64,000 bases of DNA from an uncultured Verrucomicrobiota bacterium (GTDB lineage: Bacteria; Verrucomicrobiota; Verrucomicrobiia; Limisphaerales; UBA9464): assembly GCA_903907995.1 (NCBI GenBank), contig CAIVQH010000010.1, forward strand, positions 1 through 64,000, read 5' to 3'. The notes beneath the pieces were generated by a model. That model was not told the DNA's origin. It did no database searches and saw only the letters and a list, made by a program, of their open reading frames with translations. The position numbers and the translations under genes are program-made. This document shows, piece by piece, positions 43,362 through 51,652 of this stretch; position 1 is the first letter of the stretch; each line of letters starts with the position of its first letter.

Positions 43362-45098
43362 ATGAAAAAAGAGGAAACAGGTCGGACCGGCCCAATTTTC
43401 AATCCACTGGGGAGTGCCATCGCCGTGTTGGGGCTGCTGATGCTCGGCGGCAGCTCGGCCCGGGCCAGCGTTGCTTACGGGTCGATCAACAATTTCGACA
43501 CTGTTAATGACACCGGAGTCGAGTGCCATGGCTTTGAGATCGAGTTGGTGGACATCCACAGCGCGGACATCACCTACACCTACAGCTGGAATCACTACGG
43601 CACGCCGGGAATCACGGAGGACAACTCCGACCCGCTGCACCCGAAGGTGCGTGTCCGCTACGAGAGTGCGAAGAAGCCGGACGGCACTTGGGCGGCCTAC
43701 ACTGCCATTCCCTCCGGCCCCATCGCACCGACCCAAGGGCATCAGTTCACCGATCCCACCGTGAATTTCGGCGGCGAACACTTCGGTACGGGCTACCGCG
43801 GCACGCCGTCGAGCATCAACTATCACTGGCTCATCGACAGTGGCGGTACGCTGGCACTCGGGCCGGCGGTGAACATCGCCACCCCGACCTTCACCTACAA
43901 TCCGCCCGCCGCCGGTGCTCCGGCGCAAGTCCAGGCGGCGATTGTTCCGCCGCCGCCGCCGATGCCGGATCCGTTGGAATTTGGCGGCGCTTCCTGGGTC
44001 AAAGAGATCCGCACGACCGCCCACAACAGCAACGAGGTGAGGCTCCGCGACCTGGTGTCAGACGATCCCGCTGATCCGAACGACAAAAACTGGCGCAACG
44101 GCGAGCCCGATGAGGTCGAGGTCGAGTGGCAAATCCTCCAGGTTGACCACAACTCCGCCAACGGCGGTCCGAACGGCCAGCTGGTGGGCGCGCCGGAAAA
44201 TTTGAACCACGGCGATGAGGTCATCACGCGCCGCTACGAGTTCTACCGCTACGCCGGCCCGCTCGACCCGGACACCGGAGAAGCGTTGGGCGCAACCGTG
44301 GGCCCGGACGGAATCCATGGCGTGGGGGCGTACACGAACACCGTCGTGGTCGGCGATTTCTTCGGCGCGCAGATGTCGGCCTATGACAACGAACTGCCGG
44401 TCGGACTGGTCGATCATCTGCCCGACGGCGCGATCAACGAATTCTACGCCACGCGCGCACTCGTGATCTCCGCGGTCCCGTTCACGGCCACGCTAACCGG
44501 CCCGCTGCCGGTGGGACTGAGCTTCAACGCCGCGACCGGTGAACTGTCCGGCGCTCCGACGGTCAGCGGTATCTTCACGTTCCAGGTGCGCCTCGTGGCC
44601 ACGAACAACCCGGTGCTGGTGAAGACCTACACCATCGCCATCGCGGCAGCCGGCGAAGCCTTGCCCCCGCACAGCACCGTGGACACCGCCGTGTCACCGC
44701 TCGACAGCGGCACCACCACCGGCGACGGCTTCTACACCAACAGCACGCCGGCAACCGTCACCGCCACACCGGCCGCCGGATTTGCGTTTGCGAACTGGAC
44801 GGACAACGGAAGAGCCGTGAGCAGTTCCGCCAGCTACACCTTCACCAATCTCGTCAACCGTTCGCTGGTCGCGACCTTCGTGCCGATGCCTCCGCTGTTC
44901 TTCTCCCTGCCGCAGCCCGGCACGCTGGCCCTCGGCTGGCCGACCAACGAGACCAGCCTGGTGCTGCAACAGAACACGGATCTCGGCATGGCGAACTGGG
45001 TGCCGGTCAACGAAGCAGCGACGGTCGTCGGGACGAACAACCGGGTGACGATCTCACCGCTGGTTGGCAACCGGTTTTTCCGGCTGATCCGCCCATGA
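43362..45098 (+). CDS. Large secreted protein with Ig-like and InlB-type repeats
   Basis: 578 residues from ATG 43362 (MKKEETG). The signal helix (about 20-40) ends ARAS. The middle contains beta-rich segments. A putative-Ig (He_PIG-like) unit TGPLPVGLSFNAATGELSGA follows near residue 380, then an InlB_B_2-like repeat (FANWTDNGRAVSSSASYTFT, SLVATFVP) near residue 470. The C-terminal module (LVLQQNTDLGMANWVPVNEA, ending NRFFRLIRP) recurs in the secreted protein at 51653-53041. A surface or matrix role is likely. No catalytic motif was recognised. Confidence 0.75.
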   Translation: MKKEETGRTGPIFNPLGSAIAVLGLLMLGGSSARASVAYGSINNFDTVNDTGVECHGFEIELVDIHSADITYTYSWNHYGTPGITEDNSDPLHPKVRVRYESAKKPDGTWAAYTAIPSGPIAPTQGHQFTDPTVNFGGEHFGTGYRGTPSSINYHWLIDSGGTLALGPAVNIATPTFTYNPPAAGAPAQVQAAIVPPPPPMPDPLEFGGASWVKEIRTTAHNSNEVRLRDLVSDDPADPNDKNWRNGEPDEVEVEWQILQVDHNSANGGPNGQLVGAPENLNHGDEVITRRYEFYRYAGPLDPDTGEALGATVGPDGIHGVGAYTNTVVVGDFFGAQMSAYDNELPVGLVDHLPDGAINEFYATRALVISAVPFTATLTGPLPVGLSFNAATGELSGAPTVSGIFTFQVRLVATNNPVLVKTYTIAIAAAGEALPPHSTVDTAVSPLDSGTTTGDGFYTNSTPATVTATPAAGFAFANWTDNGRAVSSSASYTFTNLVNRSLVATFVPMPPLFFSLPQPGTLALGWPTNETSLVLQQNTDLGMANWVPVNEAATVVGTNNRVTISPLVGNRFFRLIRP

Positions 45099-45152
45099 TT
45101 CCGCAACCCATCGGATGTACCCGGCGCGAAACAACCCGTTGAAGCACTCGCC

Positions 45153-46136
45153 ATGAAACCGAAGCACGCGAAACGGCCCGAAGCTCCGCAGCGCAAGGCT
45201 GCCGCCCCAGCCAAACCACCGGTCGTTGAACGGATTCTGGCCACGACCGACTTTTCGGACGCGTCCCGGGCCGGCGTGCGGTATGCGCTTTCGTTGGCCA
45301 AAAGGATCGGCGCTTCGGTAGAGCTCCTTCACGTTGTCGAACCGCGCTCATGGGCGTCCGGGATGGGTTCCGTGCTGCCGGCCCGTGATGACTCCGCAGT
45401 GGTTGCCTCGGCCCGCGCCCGATTGGCAGCCATGGCGGCGCGTGGGACGAAGAGTGGTGTAGCGGTAACCGGCTCTGTCTCCGTGCGTCCGGGGAATGCG
45501 TTCCATGCCATCATCACGGCCGCCCGCGAGCGCTCGGTGGAGCTGATTGTCATCTCCACTCACGGTTACACAGGCCTCGAGCGCGTGCTCCTGGGCAGCA
45601 CGGCTGAGCGGGTCGTGCGTCATGCCCCCTGCCCGGTGCTGACGGTTCCCGGCCGGCTTGGCCGGCTGCCCCCTTTCCGACTCAGGAAAATTCTCGTCCC
45701 GCTGGATTTCTCGAATCTCTCTATGGATGCGTTGCCCTATGCCACCCTCTTGGCCGCGAAGTTTGGGGCGGAGGTAACCCTCCTCCACGTCGTTGAAAAG
45801 TTTCCCATCGACTACCTTTTGGGCGGTGGGCTGCTGAATGAGTTGTTCGTACCCCTGATGAAGCAGGCCGAAGCGGACTTGGAAGGCATCGCCCAAGGTC
45901 TGGAGGCAGGCGCCAAATTGAAGGTCTCAACCGCTGTCCGGGAAGGTTCGCCTTACGAGGAGATTTGCCAGGCGGCCAAGTCGTTGGAGGCGGACCTGGT
46001 GGTTCTGACCACGCACGGTCACACGGGACTGAAACAGTTTTGGCTCGGCAGCACCGCCGAGCGTGTCGTGCGGCACTCGCCTTGCCCCGTGCTGTCGGTG
46101 CGTGAATTGGATCGGAGGCCATTGCCGATCCAGTAA
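45153..46136 (+). CDS. Tandem universal stress protein (two UspA domains)
   Basis: 327 residues. After a basic N-terminal extension (about 1-20), two UspA domains follow: residues about 27-165 (ILATTDFSDASRAGVRYALS, LIVISTHGYTGLERVLLGST, VRHAPCPVLTVP) and about 175-320 (ILVPLDFSNLSMDALPYAT, LVVLTTHGHTGLKQFWLGST, VRHSPCPVLSV). Both have the G-x-x-G-S-x-A-E-R-V-V-R-H nucleotide-binding motif (GSTAERVVRH). Tandem USPs bind ATP or AMP under stress. It is upstream of a four-TM protein and a metal ATPase on the same strand. Confidence 0.93.
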   Translation: MKPKHAKRPEAPQRKAAAPAKPPVVERILATTDFSDASRAGVRYALSLAKRIGASVELLHVVEPRSWASGMGSVLPARDDSAVVASARARLAAMAARGTKSGVAVTGSVSVRPGNAFHAIITAARERSVELIVISTHGYTGLERVLLGSTAERVVRHAPCPVLTVPGRLGRLPPFRLRKILVPLDFSNLSMDALPYATLLAAKFGAEVTLLHVVEKFPIDYLLGGGLLNELFVPLMKQAEADLEGIAQGLEAGAKLKVSTAVREGSPYEEICQAAKSLEADLVVLTTHGHTGLKQFWLGSTAERVVRHSPCPVLSVRELDRRPLPIQ

Positions 46137-46232
46137 ACCAGCAAGATGCGACCCCGCGCAGTGGTCGGATGGTGCACTCAGGGATGACTCCTGATCCTGC
46201 AGTCTTTCGCCCCTCCCAACACTTCAAACCCC

Positions 46233-46712
46233 ATGAACGCCACCCATCTCCATCTCATCCTCAACCATCTCCCTGTCCTCGGCACCGCCTTTGGGCTGGG
46301 ACTGCTGCTCTTCGGTCTTTGGCGAAGAAGCAGCGAGCTGAAGAAGACGGCGCTCGGAATCTTCGTCCTCGTCGCGCTGGCCGCCGTGCCGGTCTATCTC
46401 ACGGGAGAGCCGGCCGAAGACGGAGTCGAATCGCTTCCCGGCGTCTCCAAGCCCGGTATCGGGCATCATGAGAAGGCAGCGGGTGTCGCCTTAACCGGAG
46501 CCGTGGTGCTGGGCCTGGGTTCGCTGGGCGGCCTGATCTGCTTTCGTCGCGGCAGGCTGTTGCCCGCCTGGTTCACCATTTCCTTGCTCGTTCCCGCGTT
46601 GACTGTCAGCGGCCTCTTCTTATGGACCGCCAACCTGGGCGGGCAGATCCGACACTCTGAAATTCGCGCCGGCAGTAGCTTGCCCGCGGTAACCGGCGGA
46701 GAGCACCGCTAG
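46233..46712 (+). CDS. Four-TM membrane protein, family not named
   Basis: 159 residues with four membrane helices (about 8-27, 38-58, 78-102 and 108-132). Histidines cluster at the membrane faces: HLHLILNH at the N-terminus, GIGHHEKAAG between TM2 and TM3, and GGQIRHSEIR after TM4, with VYLTGEPAEDGVE in the loop. This pattern could bind heme or metal. I recall similar uncharacterised proteins in Bacteroidetes and Verrucomicrobia but cannot name the family. It lies 42 bp before the metal ATPase, so a shared role in metal or redox handling is plausible. Confidence 0.65.
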   Translation: MNATHLHLILNHLPVLGTAFGLGLLLFGLWRRSSELKKTALGIFVLVALAAVPVYLTGEPAEDGVESLPGVSKPGIGHHEKAAGVALTGAVVLGLGSLGGLICFRRGRLLPAWFTISLLVPALTVSGLFLWTANLGGQIRHSEIRAGSSLPAVTGGEHR

Positions 46713-46754
46713 CAACCCGCCCGGTCGAGAAACAAGTCTACCTCCAATTTTGAA

Positions 46755-48701
46755 ATGGAAATTATGCAGGGAACAGGACCTGGAAATGTGCGGAACGGCC
46801 CGCCGCAGCCGACGCCTGATCCGGTCTCGTCGGCTCAGCCCTGGTATACCCCGGCCAAACTCTGGCATCGGAAGTCCGCGGTCATCGCGGCGTTTTCGGT
46901 TGTGGCCATCTTGTTGCATCTGGGGTTGCGCTTCGGCTTCAAGTTGGACCCGTCCGTGTACCGGATCCCCCTATACGTCACGCTGGTGCTCGGTGGCCTG
47001 CCGCAGCTCTACGATCTGCTGCAGAAGGTGCTGAAGCGGGAGTTTGGTTCCGATCTGCTGGGCGGCATCGCGATCATCACGTCGGTCCTGCTCGGTGAAT
47101 ACCTCGCGGGTGCGATCATTGTACTGATGCTTTCCGGCGGCGAAGCCCTGGAGAATTACGCCCTGCGCAGCGCCTCCTCGGTGCTGGCCGCCCTGGCCAA
47201 GCGGATGCCGTCCATCGCGCACCGGAAGCGGAAGGCCGAAATCGCGGATGTGGCGCTGGCCGACGTTGCCTTGGGCGACATCCTGGTGATCTATCCGCAC
47301 GACATCTGCCCGGTGGACGGCACCGTGATCGAGGGGCACGGCACGATGGATGAATCGTACCTGACGGGCGAGCCGTTCCAGATCACCAAGACCTCCGGCT
47401 CGGCGGTGATCTCGGGCGCGATCAATGGCGAGTCGGTGCTGACCATCCGCGCCACGCAACTCGCCGCCGATTCGCGTTACGCCAAGATCATGGAAGTGAT
47501 GCGGGAGTCGGAGGCGAAACGGCCGAACCTGCGCCGGCTCGGGGACACGCTCGGCGCGATCTATACGCCGGTGGCGCTGGTCGTGGCCGCCCTGGCCTGG
47601 GCCGTCAGCGGAGAGTCGGTCCGCTTTCTGGCGGTGCTGGTCATCGCCACGCCCTGCCCGCTGCTGCTCGCGATCCCCATCGCCATCATCGGGTCGATCT
47701 CCCTCTGCGCCCGCCGGGCGATCATCGTGAAAAGTCCCGTCGTCCTCGAACAGATCGCCGAATGCCGCGTCGCGATCTTCGACAAGACCGGGACGCTCAC
47801 CTACGGCGAGCCGGCTCTGACCGAACAGCTCATCGCCCCGGGCTTTGTACAGCCGGAAGTGCTGACGCTTGTGGCGAGCCTGGAGCGCTACTCCAAGCAT
47901 CCGCTGGCGCGCGCGATTCTGGCGGCGGCGAAAGAAGCCGGAGTGACGCTTCCGGAGGCCACCGAGGTGGGCGAGCAACCGGGCCGTGGCTTGCAGGGAA
48001 CCGTCTCCGGCCACCTCGTGCAGATCACCAGCCGCAACAAGCTGCTGGCCGGAAATGTTCCCGGGGCCGACCAGCTTCCTCCGGTGGCCGGCGGGCTGGA
48101 ATGCGTGGTGGTGATTGACGGACGCTACGCAGCGGCCCTGCGCTTTCGCGATGCCCCGCGCGCGGAGAGCCGCTCCTTCGTGAAGCATCTCGGTCCGAAA
48201 CACCACTTCCAGCGCGTGCTGATCGTGTCCGGCGACCGGGAGTCGGAGGTCCGCTACCTCGCGGAGCAGGTCGGCATCACCGAAATCCATGCCGAGCAGA
48301 GTCCGGAGCAGAAACTCGCGCTGGTCCGCGCCGAAACCGCGAAGGCAAAGACGCTCTACGTCGGCGACGGCATCAACGACGCCCCGGCCATGATGGCCGC
48401 GACCGTCGGGATGGCCATCGGCCAGAACAGCGACGTGACGGCGGAGGCGGCGGGGGTGGTGATCATGGACAACTCGCTGAGGAAGGTGGACGAGTTCATG
48501 CACATCAGCCGCCGCATGCGCCGCATCGCCCTCCAGAGCGCGGTGGGCGGCATGGCGCTCAGCGTCATCGGCATGCTGTTCGCCGCGACGGGCCACCTGA
48601 CGCCGGTTGCCGGTGCCATCGCCCAGGAGGTCATCGACGTGCTGGCGGTGCTGAACGCGTTGCGCGCCGCGTTCCCGCCCAAAGTCATCCATGATCTCTG
48701 A
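46755..48701 (+). CDS. P1B-type metal ATPase with TPC motif
   Basis: 648 residues. It lacks an N-terminal heavy-metal-associated (MXCXXC) domain; the N-terminus is Gly/Pro-rich. The phosphorylation motif DKTGTLTYG has its aspartate at D343, the ion-path motif is [11 protein letters not shown] (T299-P300-C301), TGEPF lies in the actuator domain, and HPLARAI is the HP motif of the nucleotide domain. [17 protein letters not shown] is the hinge motif. TPC in the membrane helix is characteristic of P1B-5-like pumps, some of which export Ni or Fe; the actual substrate is unknown. No hemerythrin tail is present. Confidence 0.85.
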   Translation: MEIMQGTGPGNVRNGPPQPTPDPVSSAQPWYTPAKLWHRKSAVIAAFSVVAILLHLGLRFGFKLDPSVYRIPLYVTLVLGGLPQLYDLLQKVLKREFGSDLLGGIAIITSVLLGEYLAGAIIVLMLSGGEALENYALRSASSVLAALAKRMPSIAHRKRKAEIADVALADVALGDILVIYPHDICPVDGTVIEGHGTMDESYLTGEPFQITKTSGSAVISGAINGESVLTIRATQLAADSRYAKIMEVMRESEAKRPNLRRLGDTLGAIYTPVALVVAALAWAVSGESVRFLAVLVIATPCPLLLAIPIAIIGSISLCARRAIIVKSPVVLEQIAECRVAIFDKTGTLTYGEPALTEQLIAPGFVQPEVLTLVASLERYSKHPLARAILAAAKEAGVTLPEATEVGEQPGRGLQGTVSGHLVQITSRNKLLAGNVPGADQLPPVAGGLECVVVIDGRYAAALRFRDAPRAESRSFVKHLGPKHHFQRVLIVSGDRESEVRYLAEQVGITEIHAEQSPEQKLALVRAETAKAKTLYVGDGINDAPAMMAATVGMAIGQNSDVTAEAAGVVIMDNSLRKVDEFMHISRRMRRIALQSAVGGMALSVIGMLFAATGHLTPVAGAIAQEVIDVLAVLNALRAAFPPKVIHDL

Positions 48702-48763
48702 CGGCACTCGGACGCCACCAGTTCCTGTGCCCGTCAAGGCTGCGCGCTTTGCCGCCCGTGGGC

Positions 48764-49057
48764 CTAGTCGCCCAGCAGTGACTTCAAAGCCGACCGGGCG
48801 GCGTCTTCGCGGGAATTCTTCACCGCACCGCCCCAGGTGCGGCGGGCGAACTCGAAGAATTCGCAGAAATTCGCCTGCTCCTTGTTGGCCTCGGGTTCGG
48901 CCCGGCGTTCGCGGCACTGGTGCGCGGCCCGCAGGTCGTAGTAGGTGCAGTTCACGCAGGCGCGGAGGTCGGCCCGGCATTGGGGACAGGTTTCGCTGCG
49001 GCCGGGCTGCCCCTTGAGGGTCCATTCCCAGCCGCACTGATGACAGTGGCGCGTCAT
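48764..49057 (-). CDS. Small multi-cysteine zinc-ribbon protein
   Basis: 97 residues from ATG 49057 (MTRHCHQCGWEW); the longer frame has no support. It contains CHQCG near residue 5, CPQCRADLRACVNCTYYD at about 30-47, CRERR near 55, and FCEFFEF near 70. These form probable zinc ribbons. The tail ends in RSALKSLLGD. The conserved CVNCTYYD-type core is known from short uncharacterised proteins. Function unknown; it is downstream of a terminator-like hairpin on the same strand. Confidence 0.7.
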   Translation of the reverse strand: MTRHCHQCGWEWTLKGQPGRSETCPQCRADLRACVNCTYYDLRAAHQCRERRAEPEANKEQANFCEFFEFARRTWGGAVKNSREDAARSALKSLLGD

Positions 49058-49097
49058 GGGAGCCAAGCGTGCCAGAAGGCCGGGGGAAAAGAAAGAA

Positions 49098-49117
49098 GGC
49101 CGGCCTTTCGGCCGGCC
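49098..49117 (-). terminator. Terminator-like hairpin on the minus strand
   Basis: An 8-bp GC stem (GGCCGGCC with CCGGCCGG-type partner, 49098-49105 and 49110-49117) is followed on the minus strand by TTCTTTCTTTT, a T-rich tail. It could end the pgl transcript, or the candidate small RNA just upstream, before the next start codon at 49057. Confidence 0.55.
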
Positions 49118-49120
49118 CCC

Positions 49121-49272
49121 CAGTGATGAGGTCTTAATACGCACTCACCAGTGCGCTCAGATCAGCGGCAGGGCCAACTGGAGACAGTGTCCGCACCCCG
49201 CCGCAAGCCAGACCCCTCTGCCAACCCTTAGCGGACACTGAACCAACCAACACAGTGTAAGATTACACGGTG
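49121..49272 (-). ncRNA. Candidate small structured RNA or regulated leader (unproven)
   Basis: This stretch of the 305-bp gene-free region holds three inverted repeats: 49140-49155 (CGCACT/AGTGCG with a 4-nt loop), 49185-49240 (10-bp perfect arms CAGTGTCCGC/GCGGACACTG 36 nt apart), and 49251-49272 around GTGTAA/TTACAC. The minus strand ends in the terminator-like hairpin at 49098-49117. The GTGTAA palindrome could be an operator near a promoter. I cannot match it to a known RNA family; 6S, SRP, tmRNA and RNase P RNA were considered and lack their core motifs. Confidence 0.3.
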
Positions 49273-49362
49273 TCGAAAATGTTCAAAAACGCTTCGGCCA
49301 GGCTGACGCCACGGCTGCTTGCTCTTGCAGAGCCAACGGACGTCGGGGAGGTTACAAAAAAT

Positions 49363-50070
49363 TCAACGGGCCAGAAAAATTGTGGCCAAATGGCTCCTAA
49401 GAACCCGGGCGAGCGGGGTGTCCGCTCCGGGGGCAAGCGATTGGAGCAGAACGGCTTCCTTGCCGGTGCCGGAGACCAGCACCCAGATCATGCGGGCGGC
49501 CTGAATGGTGTGAAAGGTCAGCGTGAGCCGTTGGGGCGGCGGTTTCGGCCCAATGACGGGCAGGTAACAAGCGGTGCTTTCTGCAACACTCGCCGGGGCT
49601 CCGGGGAACAGGGAGGCCACATGGGCATCTTCCCCCATGCCGAGCAGCACCAGGTCGAGCACTGGTCGCCCCTGTGCGTCCGCCGGGCAGATTGCGCGCA
49701 ATTCCGCCTCGGCTTCGCGGGCGGCAGTGGCCGGGTGGGCCTCACCCTTGAGGCGATGGATGCGCTGGGCGGGAATGCCCAGCGGCTTGAGGAGGTTTTC
49801 CTCGGCGAGCAGGTAGTTGCTGTCCACATGGTCCGGCGGCACGCAACGCTCATCGCCCCAGAAGAAATCCACGGCGTCCGGCGACAAGCGCCGGCGGCGA
49901 GCCTCGACGGCCACCGCAGCCATGAAATCCTTCGCGACGCGACCGCCAGAGAGCGCGACGCGGAAGGGCATGTTCCGGGCGGCGGCGTTGGCGGCCTCAT
50001 CCACCCAGCGCCGGGCGACGTCGGCGGCGAGGGCGGCGGCATTGGGAAAGTCGAACAGTTCAGGTTGCAT
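49363..50070 (-). CDS. pgl: 6-phosphogluconolactonase
   Basis: 235 residues from ATG 50070 (MQPELFDFP). This is the pentose-phosphate-pathway enzyme that hydrolyses 6-phosphogluconolactone. Signature motifs are FRVALSGGRVAKDFM near residue 37, FFWGDERCVPPDHVDSNYL near 70, IHRLKGE near 102, and VLLGMGEDAHVASLFPGAP near 140 (the G-M-G-x-D-G-H-x-A-S-L-F-P box with Glu-Asp here). It is isolated from zwf and gnd in this window. The 3' side faces a structured intergenic region. Confidence 0.92.
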   Translation of the reverse strand: MQPELFDFPNAAALAADVARRWVDEAANAAARNMPFRVALSGGRVAKDFMAAVAVEARRRRLSPDAVDFFWGDERCVPPDHVDSNYLLAEENLLKPLGIPAQRIHRLKGEAHPATAAREAEAELRAICPADAQGRPVLDLVLLGMGEDAHVASLFPGAPASVAESTACYLPVIGPKPPPQRLTLTFHTIQAARMIWVLVSGTGKEAVLLQSLAPGADTPLARVLRSHLATIFLAR

Positions 50071-50128
50071 GCAGTCGGGGCCGCGAGATTCCGCGAGCAC
50101 CGGAAATGAGGCAAGCGGGGCGGTGATG

Positions 50129-50310
50129 AATTTGGAAAACAGGAAAGGGCCGCTAAACGGCAGTTTCGAAGAAACAACCGGAAATTAGCCAAAGACGCAG
50201 TGTCTGGCTAATTTCTTGGTTCACTCTGCGCCCTGTCCATTGGCTGGTCGCGATTGAAAATTTGAAATGGGATCGGCCTTTTCCTTCCTGTTTTCCTGCT
50301 TTCCAAATTC
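50129..50310. repeat. Nested palindromes: family A element containing a family B-like hairpin
   Basis: The outer arms are AATTTGGAAAACAGGAAAGG (from about 50130) and the complementary TTCCTTCCTGTTTTCCTGCT...CCAAATTC (about 50280-50310), the family A sequence. Inside lies a perfect 11-bp hairpin GAAATTAGCCA / TGGCTAATTTC (50181-50191, 50205-50215) flanked by AACAACC and TTGGTT ends, as in family B at 33518-33591. One element probably inserted into another. Confidence 0.65.
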
Positions 50311-50435
50311 ATCCCGCCCTCGTTTTTTTTCCGTGGTTGTCGAGTCACCCTCAGAACATTCTTGCCAGCCGGGCGTTTCGGGTGATTCCTCTTGGGCGTT
50401 CTTTGAGCCCGCCGGCCCTTCGGAGCCGGCATCGT

Positions 50436-50592
50436 TTCAAAACAACACTGGAAGTGCGGGAACCCCGTGAGAATCGGGGACGGTAGCGCCACTGTATCGG
50501 GACACAAACCCCCAGGTCGCAAGACAGCCACTGGATGCAAGTCTGGGAAGGCGGGGATGAGGTTTACGCCCGGAGTCAGGACATCGCGCCAG
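50436..50592 (+). promoter_or_regulatory. Cobalamin (B12) riboswitch
   Basis: The conserved core elements are in order: GGGAACCCCGTGAGAATCGG (50458-50477), GCGCCACTGTA (50486-50496), AGCCACTGG (50526-50534), TGGGAAGGC (50544-50552) and CGGAGTCAGGACA (50570-50582). These match the cobalamin riboswitch consensus, including the B12 box and the kissing-loop arm. The outer P1 boundaries are approximate. About 230 bp of leader follow before the first start codon (ATG 50823). There CCGGGC/GCCCGG (50656-50680) can form a stem, with no clear T-tract terminator. It should repress or activate the downstream genes according to cobalamin level. Confidence 0.93.
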
Positions 50593-50822
50593 GGTTGCTC
50601 GTCAGGCCGTGCCTTGAGTGCGGCCGCTTCGCCGCCAAGCGAAGGATGAGGCCAGCCGGGCCGCCTGTCTGCGCGCCCGGACTTGTGGATGCCACACGCC
50701 TTCATTCTCGGTCTTGCGGGAGGGAGGCGTTTTCGTTTTTTACGGAGGCGTTTTTCCACCGCGACTGGTCTCTGGACATCAAAACCGCCCCGGCTGGGAA
50801 CACCCGGGGCCGCAGAGAAACC

Positions 50823-51641
50823 ATGACCATGCAGTACAGAACCCTCGCGCTGGCGCTTGCCGCCGCGCTCTCCCCGCTCGCCGTCCGCGCGCAATACGCC
50901 AGCTCGGTCACGAGCTACATCGCCGGTACGGGCGTCACCGCCGGCTATACCGATCCCACCTCTGCGCTGGGGGAACCCAGCCGCGTCACGCCCGGCCAGT
51001 TTGGCGGGCCGGTCGATCCCTTCGACTCCGCCTATCTCGGCTCCCAGCTCGTCGGCATCGGCACGGGCGGCTCGCTCACCGTGCATTTTGATGCGCCGGT
51101 GCGGGACAACCCGGCCAACGCCTTCGGCCTCGATTTCCAGGTGTTCGGCAACTCGTTCTTCGTCGTGACTAACGCGACCGACGCCAATTTCAACTACATC
51201 GGCACGCCGAAGACGGATGGCTCGGTGTTCGTGGCGGATGGGGTGTCCACCCGCGTGTCGGTGAGCAAGGACGGGCAGACCTTCTTCACGCTCACGCCCT
51301 CGCTCGCGCCGGTGCTCAAAAACCTGTTCCCCACGGACGGCAGCGGGAGCTTCACCGTGCCCGTGAACCCCGCGCTGAAGAACGCCGACTTCGCCGGGCT
51401 CTCGCTCGACCAGATCCGTGCGAAGTACGGCGGCAGCGGCGGCGGCGCCGGCTTTGACCTCGCCTGGGCACGTGATGCTCAGGGCAACCCGGTCACGCTC
51501 GACCAGATCAGCTACGTGCGGATCGAGGTGCTCACCGGCACGGTCCAGATCGACGGTTTGAGCGTGGTGCCTGAGCCGTCCACTTGGGCGCTGCTGGGCC
51601 TCGGTCTGGGGGCGCTGGCGTATTCCCGCCGTCGCCACTGA
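50823..51641 (+). CDS. Secreted PEP-CTERM protein under cobalamin riboswitch
   Basis: 272 residues. An N-terminal signal (MQYRTLALALAAALSPLAVR) ends in AQYASS. The mature domain is beta-rich: GYTDPTSALGEPSRVTPGQF near residue 40, LVGIGTGGSLTVHFDAPV near 80, NPANAFGLDFQVFGNSFFVV near 100. The C-terminal PEP-CTERM tail is VPEPSTWALLGLGLGALAYS followed by RRRH. I recall this domain in uncharacterised cell-surface proteins, sometimes near cobalamin loci. It lies 231 bp after the riboswitch and is its first gene; the following gene starts 12 bp after its stop. A role in corrinoid capture or use is inferred from regulation only. Confidence 0.85.
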   Translation: MTMQYRTLALALAAALSPLAVRAQYASSVTSYIAGTGVTAGYTDPTSALGEPSRVTPGQFGGPVDPFDSAYLGSQLVGIGTGGSLTVHFDAPVRDNPANAFGLDFQVFGNSFFVVTNATDANFNYIGTPKTDGSVFVADGVSTRVSVSKDGQTFFTLTPSLAPVLKNLFPTDGSGSFTVPVNPALKNADFAGLSLDQIRAKYGGSGGGAGFDLAWARDAQGNPVTLDQISYVRIEVLTGTVQIDGLSVVPEPSTWALLGLGLGALAYSRRRH

Positions 51642-51652
51642 ACGCTCATCCC

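Noticed and set aside
46971-49037. 688-aa minus-strand frame antisense to the metal ATPase
   Set aside because: It covers an unmistakable P-type ATPase; a composition shadow with no recognisable domain.
50701-50760. Possible riboswitch terminator around GGAGGCGTTTT repeats
   Set aside because: Two direct GGAGGCGTTTT copies with T-runs but no preceding stable stem; not a convincing terminator.
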